A stretch of 55,523 nucleotides of DNA, taken from positions 1 through 55,523 of the forward strand of contig JBOHNM010000007.1 in NCBI GenBank assembly GCA_050730675.1, in the 5' to 3' direction. This DNA is from JBOHNM01 sp050730675 (GTDB lineage: Bacteria; Planctomycetota; Phycisphaerae; Phycisphaerales; UBA1924). Position 1 is the first letter of the stretch. Each line of letters starts with the position of its first letter. The translations under genes and the position numbers were made by a program. Positions 1 through 7,781 of the stretch are shown here, one piece after another. A model generated the notes under the pieces. That model was given only the letters and a program-made list of their open reading frames with translations, was not told the DNA's origin and searched no databases.

Positions 1-170
1 ACAAAGACCTTGCCACCCTGCTCTACCGCGCGGTCCTCTCCCGCGACCCCACGCCGCAGGAACTCGCCGCGCTCTCCGACTTCCTCGCCGCCTCCAAGTC
101 CCGCGACGCCGCCCTCCACGATGCCCTCTGGGTCCTCTTCACCTCTCCCGAGTTCGCGTACATCAAGTAG
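1..170 (+). CDS. C-terminal end of a DUF1549/DUF1553 (PSD1-type) protein, 5' truncated by window edge
   Basis: The frame beginning at base 3 reads 55 codons to the TAG at 168-170. The residues include RAVLSRDPTPQELAAL and end LFTSPEFAYIK. This matches the C-terminal part of planctomycetal DUF1553 proteins, whose last helix carries a conserved 'LLNSPEF' motif. These large secreted proteins are commonly encoded directly upstream of a DUF1501 gene, as here (15 bp gap), which supports the call and suggests one transcript. Most of the protein lies outside the window, so its other domains cannot be described. Confidence 0.75.
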   Translation, partial: KDLATLLYRAVLSRDPTPQELAALSDFLAASKSRDAALHDALWVLFTSPEFAYIK

Positions 171-185
171 CCGATCCACACTCCC

Positions 186-1700
186 ATGCCACGCCACTCC
201 ATCACCCGCCGCGATCTCATCAAGGCCGCTATCGCCGCCGGCGCTGGTGCCTCGCTCGCCCCCTCCCTTCTCGCCCGCCCCTTCCTCAACTCCCAGCCCG
301 AAGACCGCCCTTCCCACATCCCCTCCAAGGCCCCGCCCGCGCGTGCCGATGCCTGCATCTTCATCTACCTCCCCGGCGGCATCGCCGCAGCCGACACCTG
401 GGACCCCAAAGCCCACACCCCCTTCCGCGCCGGCATGAAGGGCAGCCAGCTCCTGGGCACCTGCCCCTCCATCCCCACCGCCGCCGACGGCATCCGCCTC
501 GGCGCAGGGTTCGACCAGCTCGCCACCGTCATGGACCGGGCCACCATCCTCCGTTCCCTCTCCAGCGACGTTCTGTTCGGCGCGGTTCACCTTCGTGCCC
601 AGCACACGCTGATGACCGGCTACATCCACCCCGCCGGCTTCCGCGCACCCAGCATCGGCGCCATCGTCGGCCGCACCCTCGGCCGCCGCCACCCGCAGGT
701 CCCCGAGTACATCTACATCGGCCGCGATATCGATACCTCCGACACCGAGAAGCAGTTCATCGCCGAGTACCTCGGCCCCGGCTTCCTCGGCACCGCCGCC
801 GCCCCCTTCATGATCCCCGACCCCTCCGCCGGCCTCGCCACCCTCGACCCCGTACAAGGGATGGACCGCCAGCGCCTCGACAAGCGCCAGGCCCTCCTCA
901 AGCGCCTCACCGATCTGCAGGACCAGGGCCTCCTCGATTCCCCCACCGCCGCCGCCCACAGAAAAATGCTTGCCGACGCCCGCGCCATGATGGACTCGCC
1001 GGTGAAGAAGGCCTTCGACTTCACCGAAGAGCAGCCCGCGACGCTCAACGCCTACTCCCCCCGCATCAACCACGACCAGCTCCTCGACAAGACCTACGAC
1101 TACGGCCACCGCTTCGGCCGCGGCCTCCTCCTCGCCCGGCGCCTCGTCGAACAGGACGCCCGCTTCGTCCAAGTCGAGTACCAGTACGGCCCCTTCAAGG
1201 GCTTCGACATGCACGAGTCCGGCGGCCAGCGCATGGCCGAGATGAAGAAACAGATCGACGGCCCCATCGCCCAGCTCATCCGCGACCTCGACCAGCGCGG
1301 CCTCCTCAAGCGCACCCTTGTCGTCATCGCCACCGAGTTCGGACGGACGATCGCGAGCGCTCCCTCCGCGGGCCAAGAGCCCGAGGGCAGCGCCGAGACC
1401 CACAACGGCGAGAAGCTCGTCATCGAGAACGAGAAGATGTACGGCTTCCACGGCCACTTCTCTTCCTGCAGCTCCATGCTCTTCTTCGGCGGCGGCTTCA
1501 AGGCCGGCTACGCCCACGGCAAAACCGCCGACCACCACCCCATGCTCGCCGTCGAGAACCCCGTGAAGCTCATCGATGCCCACGCGACGCTCTACACAGC
1601 TCTGGGCATCGCCCCCGACCACTCCTACATCAACGAGAGCCGCCCCGTCTACATCACCAAGGACGGCAAGGGCAAGGCCGCCACGGCGCTCTTGGCTTAG
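186..1700 (+). CDS. DUF1501 family secreted protein (alkaline-phosphatase/sulfatase-like fold)
   Basis: This 504-aa protein starts with a Tat-type signal: HSITRRDLIKAAIAAGAG, with the twin arginine followed by a hydrophobic stretch. The body has DUF1501 hallmarks: ADACIFIYLPGG near residue 55, an SLSSDV segment near 120, and VVIATEFGRT near 380, followed by HGHFSSCSSMLFFGGGFKAG. The family shares the sulfatase/phosphatase fold but has no established reaction. The ATG 15 nt after the upstream stop suggests co-transcription with the DUF1553-type gene, the usual planctomycetal pairing. Length is normal for the family. Confidence 0.9.
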   Translation: MPRHSITRRDLIKAAIAAGAGASLAPSLLARPFLNSQPEDRPSHIPSKAPPARADACIFIYLPGGIAAADTWDPKAHTPFRAGMKGSQLLGTCPSIPTAADGIRLGAGFDQLATVMDRATILRSLSSDVLFGAVHLRAQHTLMTGYIHPAGFRAPSIGAIVGRTLGRRHPQVPEYIYIGRDIDTSDTEKQFIAEYLGPGFLGTAAAPFMIPDPSAGLATLDPVQGMDRQRLDKRQALLKRLTDLQDQGLLDSPTAAAHRKMLADARAMMDSPVKKAFDFTEEQPATLNAYSPRINHDQLLDKTYDYGHRFGRGLLLARRLVEQDARFVQVEYQYGPFKGFDMHESGGQRMAEMKKQIDGPIAQLIRDLDQRGLLKRTLVVIATEFGRTIASAPSAGQEPEGSAETHNGEKLVIENEKMYGFHGHFSSCSSMLFFGGGFKAGYAHGKTADHHPMLAVENPVKLIDAHATLYTALGIAPDHSYINESRPVYITKDGKGKAATALLA

Positions 1701-1811
1701 GGTGCCACACTACGGCGCTTCGCCGTGGTGTGGTTGGGCGCCCGCTTCTTCCCGACCGCCTTCCACGCTCCCTGCACCTTTCCCACATTACCACACCACC
1801 GTTCCCACTTG

Positions 1812-1890
1812 GATCTGATCCGCGTTCATCCGTGTCAATTCGTGGTTGGTCTCCCGCCTCGACTTTCTGCTTTCTGCGTTTCTGCTTTCA
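1812..1890. repeat. Interspersed repeat of the 'ccacgaattgacacggatgaacgcggatc' type (minus orientation)
   Basis: Read on the minus strand, 1812-1848 carries the 'accacgaattgacacgg' and 'gaacgcggatcag' phrases, followed by a 'tttctgctttctgcg' run at 1863-1890. A related plus-strand copy lies at 21952-21986. Such phrases recur between genes in planctomycetes and related phyla. It separates the DUF1501 gene from the beta-helix gene. Confidence 0.6.
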
Positions 1891-1940
1891 GTTTTCCCGC
1901 TTCCTCCTCCCCTCCGCATTCCCGTGGTATTCTCCTCCCC

Positions 1941-2810
1941 ATGGACAACCTCGAACGTCGTGCCCTGCTCGGAGTCGCCGGTGTCGCCGGCATCGGCGCC
2001 CTCGCCGCCATGGCCAAAGCGGGCCCCCTCAATCCCCCCGCCGGCGCTGTCGCCCCGTCCGGCCGCACGCTCGACGAGGTCTACAACAAGATCCCCACCA
2101 TCGGCGCGGCCGATGGCCGCATCCCGATCCCCGGTGGCTCTTCGGCCGTCACCCTCTCCGCCTCCGGCTCCTACGTCCTCACCGGCAACATCGTCGTGAA
2201 CTCCGGAGCCGCGATCATCATCTCCGCCGATCACGTCACGCTCGATCTCAACGGCTACCGCCTCCAGTGCACCAATCCCGGCCCCCCGGGGACACTCACC
2301 GTGAGCACCGACCGCACCGACATCACCATCCGCAACGGCATCATCGTCGGCGGCGGTTCGGGCCTGGACGTGCGCAATGACTGCCTCGGGATCACGATCA
2401 CGGACCTGCACATCCTCTCCACGCTCCAGTACGGCGTGCTCGTCAACTCCTCGCGCTCGGTCGCTGTCCGCCGCTGCACCTTCACCGCCATCGGCGCCGC
2501 GGCCACCAGCGGCGTCAGCAACATCACCGCCATCCTCTTCAACAACTCGCCCCAGCCCGCCGCCACCGACAACCACATCAACCGCCACAACTACAGCGGC
2601 GGCGGCTCCCCCGTCTACCGCGGCATCTACGCCACCAGCTCCACCTTCGTCCACTTCGCCCGCAACACCGTCGCCGCCACCCCCGGCTTCAGCGGCACCG
2701 GCATCGGCACCGACTTCTCCGGAGTGATCAAAGACAATTGTGTGCTCGGCTACGGCACGCCGTTTGACTACGGGTCGGGAGTCAACGGCGGCGGGAACGT
2801 TTCGCAGTAA
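1941..2810 (+). CDS. Secreted right-handed parallel beta-helix protein
   Basis: The start is the ATG at 1941, preceded by TATTCT at 1928-1933 with a 7-nt gap. An upstream in-frame extension runs through repeat DNA and was rejected. The 289-aa product has a short N-terminal signal-like segment (ERRALLGVAGVAGIGALAAM, Tat-like but with a shifted RR). The body is built of beta-helix rungs: SGAAIIISADHVTLDLNGYRL, DITIRNGIIVGGGSGLDVRN, then GITITDLHILSTLQYGVLV. This is the pectate-lyase/NosD-like architecture. Substrate and activity are unknown, and no polysaccharide-lyase catalytic set is recognisable. A degraded second copy of its C-terminus follows at 3061-3195. Confidence 0.75.
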   Translation: MDNLERRALLGVAGVAGIGALAAMAKAGPLNPPAGAVAPSGRTLDEVYNKIPTIGAADGRIPIPGGSSAVTLSASGSYVLTGNIVVNSGAAIIISADHVTLDLNGYRLQCTNPGPPGTLTVSTDRTDITIRNGIIVGGGSGLDVRNDCLGITITDLHILSTLQYGVLVNSSRSVAVRRCTFTAIGAAATSGVSNITAILFNNSPQPAATDNHINRHNYSGGGSPVYRGIYATSSTFVHFARNTVAATPGFSGTGIGTDFSGVIKDNCVLGYGTPFDYGSGVNGGGNVSQ

Positions 2811-2989
2811 GGCATCACGAGCCCCGACCGTAAGAAAGAACATACGCCCACGATGAGCACCGCCGTGGTGCGAATCGTGGCGCTTTTCCCTCCCCCACGC
2901 GCCCAGTCCGCGGCCACTCTCCGCCTCGAATTCCCGCCTTCTGCGTCCAGCAATCCTCCCCAGCCTGCACAGCAGGCGCAAGAGCCTTG

Positions 2990-3009
2990 CCCCGGACGCA
3001 AGTCCGGGG
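2990..3009. repeat. GNRA-capped hairpin repeat
   Basis: CCCCGGAC, GCAA, GTCCGGGG form a perfect 8-bp stem with a GNRA tetraloop. It sits in the 534-bp gene-free stretch after the beta-helix gene. It could be a REP-type element or a transcript-end structure; no U-run follows. Confidence 0.6.
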
Positions 3010-3060
3010 ACCCCGCCCCTGATCCCAAGCCCTCGAAGAGGGCGACAACTCTTCTCCCAA

Positions 3061-3195
3061 ACCGCCACCCCTGGCCTCGACGGCCCGGGCATCAGCACGG
3101 CTTTCTCGGGCACTGTCACCAACAACTGCGTTCTCGGCTACTCGCCGGCCTACGCCTGCGGCACCGCCGTCAACAGCGGCAACATCTCGCGTCAG
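3061..3195 (+). pseudogene. Remnant of a second beta-helix gene (C-terminal fragment)
   Basis: In the frame beginning at 3061 the residues ATPG, then G-I-S-T-A-FSGTVTNNCVLGY and VNSGNISRQ align position by position with the C-terminus of the gene ending at 2810 (ATPG, G-I-G-T-D-FSG, DNCVLGY, VNGGGNVSQ). There is no start codon, the upstream part of the protein is missing, and the stop codon position is lost (reads on to 3228). Matching 3' flanks ('acgagccc[ct]gaccgt') follow both copies, so this looks like a decayed tandem duplicate. Confidence 0.75.
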
Positions 3196-3257
3196 CGAGC
3201 AACAAGCCCGCTCCTCTACGAGCCCTGACCGTCAGGGAGAGGCTTCGAGGCGGTCTT

Positions 3258-3287
3258 ACCACAGAGCGCACAGAGGGGCACAGAGAA
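3258..3287. repeat. 'accacagag-cacagaggggcacagag' interspersed repeat
   Basis: The stretch is a quasi-tandem of 'cacagag' units. A similar copy occurs at 21902-21925. This motif family is widespread between genes in planctomycetes. It lies just upstream of the foreign-looking gene at 3345. Confidence 0.55.
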
Positions 3288-3344
3288 GAGTCGAGGCAGA
3301 GTGCGAAGGCAAGCGGTCGCCTAGTCTCGCTTTCGGAGCTCCCC

Positions 3345-4439
3345 ATGATGGATCCAACGAAACGGCAAGAATCAATTGAGTTCCTGCGCACCAAGACTGA
3401 TCCTGCCGTTAGAGCGTTGACGCCGCACCATCACATCGATCCTGGTTTTATTAACCGTCGCAAGTGCTTCAGTGTGTTTGGTGAGACCTTCGTCGATGTT
3501 TTTGAGAAAAACAAGAAGCCGACGGAAACGTGGCCCGACTCACTAAGAAACAACCACCTAATTGTTGATATGGCGCTGCGGGTTTGCAATATAAGCAAGG
3601 TTCTTCCGCTGGGCGCCATTGCACAGAATCCGAGAGTCGGACAGATTTTCTGTAGTACAGAGATGCTTGCTGGCGCATCCGAGGAACTCGTATACGGAGA
3701 ATCTTCCGATCGTATCAGAAATCAGATACTTCTTGAACTTGACCCAGAGCGGCAGTATTGGCTGAGCTTCGGACGAGAGCATTTCGTTGCGGACACTGGC
3801 AAATACGAGCAAACCGTTCCTGCGTGTGTGGCAATCATCGGCGAAGTGCGTCGAGTGACGCCGAGTGAGGTTGAGATTCACCCACTGATTATGGGAGCGC
3901 CTTCGTTTGATCATCCGTCAAATAAAGATGTCGGCGAGAGCTTGGCGTGGTTTGGATATGATCTCTACCAACTATTTCCGGAGGATATTGACCAATTTGC
4001 TCGCATTGTCGAAGTCGACCGATCGCTGTGCACTGAATGGCCCTCGCTCATGTCGAGCCTACCGGAGAAGCGAGTCAAAGAGAAATTGGCATTGCTGCTT
4101 GGGGACCAGACGGCAAAAGACTGGGGCGGCGAAGACCTCGATCACTACACCACCTCAGTTACCGTCGGCGGAAAGCGACGACTTGCAGGGTTTCTGCTCA
4201 AGGGGCCTGCGAAGTTCGGTGAGATGACGATGGCGATGTGTGGCAAGAACGCTGATCAGATTAATCGATTGGCGGCGACTCCATGCGACCTGCTGGTGTT
4301 GCAGCACTGTCACGATGTCGGGCTCGCAGTCCGTGAAACGCTAAGGGCTTTTTCAGTTCAGCCCTCCCGGCCCCGTCAATACTGCGTCATTGACGGCCGA
4401 GATACTTTTCGCTTATTTTCCGCTTATGGGTTAATTTGA
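3345..4439 (+). CDS. Hypothetical protein, compositionally atypical
   Basis: This 364-aa soluble protein starts MMDPTKRQESIEFLRTK at either of two adjacent ATGs (3345 or 3348), preceded by GGAG 8 nt upstream. The longer upstream open frame runs through the beta-helix remnant and repeats, so it was not used. I recognise no domain. Codon use is visibly more AT-rich than in the neighbours (many ttt, att, aat codons). There is no signal peptide or TM segment. Tryptophan and acidic patches (ETWPDSLRNN, DWGGEDLDHYTTSV) argue for a folded globular protein. The composition and the flanking repeats suggest acquisition by transfer. Confidence 0.7.
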   Translation: MMDPTKRQESIEFLRTKTDPAVRALTPHHHIDPGFINRRKCFSVFGETFVDVFEKNKKPTETWPDSLRNNHLIVDMALRVCNISKVLPLGAIAQNPRVGQIFCSTEMLAGASEELVYGESSDRIRNQILLELDPERQYWLSFGREHFVADTGKYEQTVPACVAIIGEVRRVTPSEVEIHPLIMGAPSFDHPSNKDVGESLAWFGYDLYQLFPEDIDQFARIVEVDRSLCTEWPSLMSSLPEKRVKEKLALLLGDQTAKDWGGEDLDHYTTSVTVGGKRRLAGFLLKGPAKFGEMTMAMCGKNADQINRLAATPCDLLVLQHCHDVGLAVRETLRAFSVQPSRPRQYCVIDGRDTFRLFSAYGLI

Positions 4440-4864
4440 GAGGGCCAACGCTTCCCGCACTTACACCTTCGAGACCACGCTGCGGCGTGCTGGCTGGGGA
4501 TAGCCGCGACGTGAAAGCAGGAAAATAGACCCGACGACCCATAGCTACTACTCCGACAGGCGGCACCGACTATCCCGACCAGCCAAACGTGCCACCGACC
4601 GCGGCTCTGCGCGATCGGTGTGCGTCATCGTTGTAAACCTATTCACACACCGTCCCCGGCAAAGGTCAACGGCACAAAACCAACACCAACCCGCTCCCAT
4701 GCGTGCGGGCGCGCTGCGCCCACGGCATCCCTGTGCCAGCACGCCCCCACGTCATCCCATTCTGCTTCTTCTCCTGCAGCTTCCCAGAGACCTGCCCACT
4801 CGCCCACACATCCACACTCTCTCCTCGAACCCACCCCACCCACCACACGTAACCCAACTCACCC
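4440..4864. other. Gene-free stretch containing repeat copy A
   Basis: No convincing gene is visible. The only recognisable element is the ~67-bp hairpin repeat at 4694-4760, annotated separately. The rest is low-complexity CA-rich sequence leading into the next gene. Confidence 0.6.
4694..4760 (+). repeat. Zinc-ribbon-array repeat, copy A
   Basis: The copy reads 'ctcccatgcgtgcgggcg', then 'cgctgcgcccacggcatcc', 'ctgtgccagcacgccccc' and 'acgtcatcccat'. It contains the GGGCGC-GCT-GCGCCC hairpin core shared with copies at 5581, 6901 and 23203. It lies 104 bp upstream of the zinc-ribbon gene at 4865. Confidence 0.75.
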
Positions 4865-5551
4865 ATGCCCTTTCGCCTTCGCGCACCCATCACGTGCCTG
4901 GCGCTCGGCCTTCTCACATCCGTGGCCATTGCGTGGATAGCCGCAAGCACCCCCGCAACCCTCGACGGCGACGCGGAGCGCCTGCAAGCCCGCGGCCTCG
5001 ATTCCCGCCGCCGCACCATCGTCGAACTTTCCCTTGCTCGCCGCACCACCCTGTTCGGCACACGCACATCGTGCAAGCTCACCGGTGCCGCGACACCCGT
5101 CAAGATCACCGTGTTCGATCAACCCCTCCCGGGCTGGGCTCGCCAGGCCGCCGAACCCTGGCTCACCGGCCGGCGAATCACTCCGCCGGACGAATACTGC
5201 GACGCCCGGATGATCTGCGCCACAGGCTTTCCCTTCCGCTGCGCCCAGTACACCTACACACTCCCGCAGAGCGTGCCATCCGCATGGCTGCAAACCACCC
5301 GCGGCGTCGCCGCCGGAGCGTTCGAAATCGCCCGATCCACGGGCACACCCACGCGTCTCCCCTTCATCCCCATCTGGCCCGGCCTGCTGCTCAACACCCT
5401 GTGCTTCGCCACAACATGGTGGCTGATCCACGCCATCGCCGCCCAAGCCCGCCGCTCCCGCCGCCATCGCCGCAACCTCTGCCTCAACTGCGGCTACCCC
5501 CGCGCCGGCCTCACCCCCGCCGCCCCCTGCCCTGAATGCGGCAAAGCCTGA
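4865..5551 (+). CDS. Two-TM membrane protein with C-terminal zinc ribbon (long subfamily, member 1)
   Basis: The 228-aa protein has TM1 at about residues 8-27 (TCLALGLLTSVAIAWIA), a ~140-residue probably extracytoplasmic domain, and the motif IPIWPGLLLNT leading into TM2 (~175-200). A basic stretch (RRSRRHRR) follows, then a four-cysteine ribbon CLNCGYPRAGLTPAAPCPECG. By the positive-inside rule the ribbon should face the cytoplasm. Six paralogues are in this window; partners and function are unknown. An imperfect hexamer TAACCC lies 9 nt before the ATG. The stop is followed 29 nt later by repeat copy B. Confidence 0.85.
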   Translation: MPFRLRAPITCLALGLLTSVAIAWIAASTPATLDGDAERLQARGLDSRRRTIVELSLARRTTLFGTRTSCKLTGAATPVKITVFDQPLPGWARQAAEPWLTGRRITPPDEYCDARMICATGFPFRCAQYTYTLPQSVPSAWLQTTRGVAAGAFEIARSTGTPTRLPFIPIWPGLLLNTLCFATTWWLIHAIAAQARRSRRHRRNLCLNCGYPRAGLTPAAPCPECGKA

Positions 5552-5580
5552 GCACACCGCACATCACTCTCGCTCTCCTT

Positions 5581-5659
5581 CGCCTCCATGCGTGCGTGCG
5601 GGCGCGCTTCGCCCGCGGCATGCCTGTGCCGCGCTGCCCCCACGCCATCCCATCATGGC
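5581..5659 (+). repeat. Zinc-ribbon-array repeat, copy B
   Basis: It begins 'cgcctccatgcgtgcg', contains the GCGGGCGCG-CTTCGCCCGC hairpin, and ends 'cgccatcccatcatggc'. It starts 30 nt after the stop codon of the zinc-ribbon gene, the same distance as copy C after its gene. It may serve as a transcript end or have been duplicated with the gene. Confidence 0.8.
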
Positions 5660-5759
5660 CTTGAAATCGATCAGATCGTCGGCCCTCCCCGAACGTGAAA
5701 GCACGGTAGAGAAGGCAACCCCGTTCCTCCGTCATCAGCGAACACACCCTTCCACCCGA

Positions 5760-6042
5760 TCACTTGGTGCGCCGCCAGTACCCCCGCGGCCCATTGTCGA
5801 ACTCGGCGTCATCTTTACCGTCCTGAAGCGAACGCCGCACCAAGTGGTGGAATTCAGGATGTTCCTCGTCATAGTGCGGGCAGTTCGCCTCCGGTTGGCA
5901 TACCGCTTCGCCGAAGTGTCCCAGCCACAGCGACATAGACCTGCTCCAACGGCATCCCATGTTCCAGCGGCAGCAAGTTCCGCAGAAAATTCCGCAGTTG
6001 AGTCTGTCGCAAGTCAGTGAGCGGAATGTGTACGCATGGCAT
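5760..6042 (-). pseudogene. Small gene with strong RBS, apparently frameshifted
   Basis: The ATG at 6042 is preceded by a textbook AGGAGG five nt upstream, rare in this window. The first frame gives 57 aa (PCVHIPLTDLRQTQLRNFL, GMPLEQVYVAVAG) and stops at 5869. The second frame then gives protein-like sequence (NCPHYDEEHPEFHHLVRRS, DDAEFDNGPRGYWRR) to the stop at 5760. A one-base shift near 5920-5935 would join them into a ~93-aa acidic protein. It could be a decayed gene, a sequencing error, programmed frameshifting, or an intact 57-aa gene. I do not recognise the family. Confidence 0.45.
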
Positions 6043-6170
6043 GGATACCTCCTGGGCGCAGTACGGCGTGCTGCTCCATGCTGATGCTACCACGAATGCA
6101 GACACTTGTTACAAGCGTCACACGGAAATGATGCGCTCAAAGCTGGTTCCCCGAATAACCTCCCCGATAA

Positions 6171-6872
6171 GTGCCAACCCCCCGCCCCCAACCCCGCCAC
6201 CACCTCCTCCTCAAGCTCACCCTCTCCCTCGCCCTCGGCGCGGCCATCACCACCCTCTCCGCCTGGGCCATCGCCGGATGGGTCCCCTTCCGGCGGATCC
6301 CCCTCGGCGATTCGGCGCCAACAACAGATCCGTGGCCGCTCCCCTTGCCCGCGCGCCTCCGGACCCAGCTCAACCTGAACCCCTCCAACCCCTCCGCCGC
6401 CCTGAACCCGATCTACAGCGGCGACCGCCCCGCCGAGCGAAGCACGCTGTGCGATGTGTGGTGCTGCACGATCCGCACGTTCGTGAGCCTCGGATACGCC
6501 ACGAGCCTCCCTGCCCCCGACAAGCCCGAGATCTCCATGACCGTCTTCGACTACGGCTGGCCTTGCCCCGCCCTCCGTCGCGGCACACTCTGGGCGCCCC
6601 CGCTCGGTCCCATGCCGTTCGATTCGCCGATCCACAATGGCGTGGCATTGCCGACGGGGGCACGAACCAACGCCCCCCTCCCCCTCTTCCCCCTCTGGCC
6701 CGGCTTCGCCATCAACACGATCCTCTTCTCTGCGGCCGCCCTCACCCTCTGGCAACTCGCCGCCGTCGCCCGCCGCCGCCTCCGCCGCGCCCGCAACCAA
6801 TGCCCCGCCTGCGGCTACCCGCGTGCGGGGCTTGCCCCAACCGCCAACTGCCCCGAGTGCGGCAAAGCCTGA
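6171..6872 (+). CDS. Two-TM membrane protein with C-terminal zinc ribbon (long subfamily, member 2)
   Basis: The 233-aa product starts at GTG 6171, the first possible start after an in-frame TAA at 6168. TAACCT at 6156-6161 lies 9 nt before it. TM1 is about residues 13-33 (LTLSLALGAAITTLSAWAI). A variable domain carries FVSLGYATSLP and MTVFDYGWPCPALR. FPLWPGFAINT precedes TM2, then RRRLRRAR and the ribbon CPACGYPRAGLAPTANCPECG. It is clearly homologous to the gene at 4865 at both ends but divergent in the middle domain, as if only anchors and ribbon are constrained. Confidence 0.8.
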   Translation: MPTPRPQPRHHLLLKLTLSLALGAAITTLSAWAIAGWVPFRRIPLGDSAPTTDPWPLPLPARLRTQLNLNPSNPSAALNPIYSGDRPAERSTLCDVWCCTIRTFVSLGYATSLPAPDKPEISMTVFDYGWPCPALRRGTLWAPPLGPMPFDSPIHNGVALPTGARTNAPLPLFPLWPGFAINTILFSAAALTLWQLAAVARRRLRRARNQCPACGYPRAGLAPTANCPECGKA

Positions 6873-6900
6873 GCAAGTCACCATCACGCCCTGCTGCTTT

Positions 6901-6976
6901 CGCCTCCATGCGCGCGGGCGCGCTGCGTCCGCGGCCCCCCTCTGCCTCCATGCCCCCACGCCCTCCCATCATGGCT
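6901..6976 (+). repeat. Zinc-ribbon-array repeat, copy C
   Basis: It begins 'cgcctccatgcgcgcggg', contains GCGGGCGCG-CTGCGTCCGC, and ends 'cgccctcccatcatggc'. It starts 29 nt after the stop of the preceding zinc-ribbon gene and about 40 nt before the next one. Confidence 0.8.
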
Positions 6977-7016
6977 TTGTGCCTTGGTCTCGCTCCCATT
7001 CGTACCATGCACCACC

Positions 7017-7781
7017 GTGCCGCCCACGCCCCCCACTCCTTGCATTTCCGTTGCGCGCACCCGCACCAAGCTCGCCGCGATCAGCCTGCTCACCGGCACA
7101 CTCTTGTCGATCGCCGTGGCGATGGTGGGGCCGGTGGTATTGCCGCAAAGCGGCGAAGTGCGGTACGCGGGACTCGGTACGCACAAGTCGACGTCATGGT
7201 TGAGCGTCGCGTATTTGAACCACTACCCAGGTAGAGAGTTATCCGATCTCGAGCGGGTCACAGCAACGCGTTTGCTTTCGTATGAAGACGATGCGGACGC
7301 ACACGTGTTCAGACTTCTCGCGTCATCTCGCGCTTCCAGCCGCGGCAGGTGTGCAATCTTGGAGGCCGGGTATCCCTGGCGTTCATTCAACGCCTGGTCG
7401 GTCGAGATGTGGCCAATGTTGTCGTTCAGCATTGACGACAACGATGGAGTAAGCCAACAGCAACAACTGCCTGCGACCACTTCCGGCGTCCTTACGCTCG
7501 TCCCGGACAAGTCCGATCCCGTCAACCCCCGCTGGATCCCCCTCAACCCCATCTGGCCCTCGCTCCTCGCCAACGCCGCCGTCTGGTCACTCGCGATCGC
7601 GCTGCCCCTCTTCGCCTGGACCGAAGGCCGCCGCGCCTATCGCCGCCGCCGCAACCGCTGCGTCACCTGCGGTTACTCCCGCGCCGGGCTTGATTCAGCG
7701 GCGAATTGCCCCGAATGCGGCGGCACCGCAACGCCCGCGCCTTCCGGTATCATGTCTCTTCATTCCAGGGGCACACCATGA
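7017..7781 (+). CDS. Two-TM membrane protein with C-terminal zinc ribbon (long subfamily, member 3)
   Basis: I chose the GTG at 7017 (254 aa) because TACCAT at 7003-7008 sits 8 nt upstream; a TTG at 6984 is the other possibility. TM1 is about residues 16-35 (LAAISLLTGTLLSIAVAMV). The middle domain is more AT-rich than its flanks. NPIWPSLLANA leads into TM2, then RRAYRRRRNR and the ribbon CVTCGYSRAGL...CPECG, followed by an ~18-residue tail. The stop overlaps the ATG of the next gene (ATGA, 7778-7781), so translation is probably coupled to the isomerase/epimerase although the functions look unrelated. Confidence 0.75.
   Translation: MPPTPPTPCISVARTRTKLAAISLLTGTLLSIAVAMVGPVVLPQSGEVRYAGLGTHKSTSWLSVAYLNHYPGRELSDLERVTATRLLSYEDDADAHVFRLLASSRASSRGRCAILEAGYPWRSFNAWSVEMWPMLSFSIDDNDGVSQQQQLPATTSGVLTLVPDKSDPVNPRWIPLNPIWPSLLANAAVWSLAIALPLFAWTEGRRAYRRRRNRCVTCGYSRAGLDSAANCPECGGTATPAPSGIMSLHSRGTP

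Noticed and set aside
5511..5747. Short minus-strand ORF encoding 'MAWGQRGTGMPRAKRARTHA'
   Set aside because: It is a translation of the hairpin repeat; the same peptide appears at each copy.
6017..7234. 405-codon plus-strand frame over two zinc-ribbon genes
   Set aside because: Pro/Arg-rich low-complexity translation crossing the repeat and out of phase with the homologous zinc-ribbon frames.
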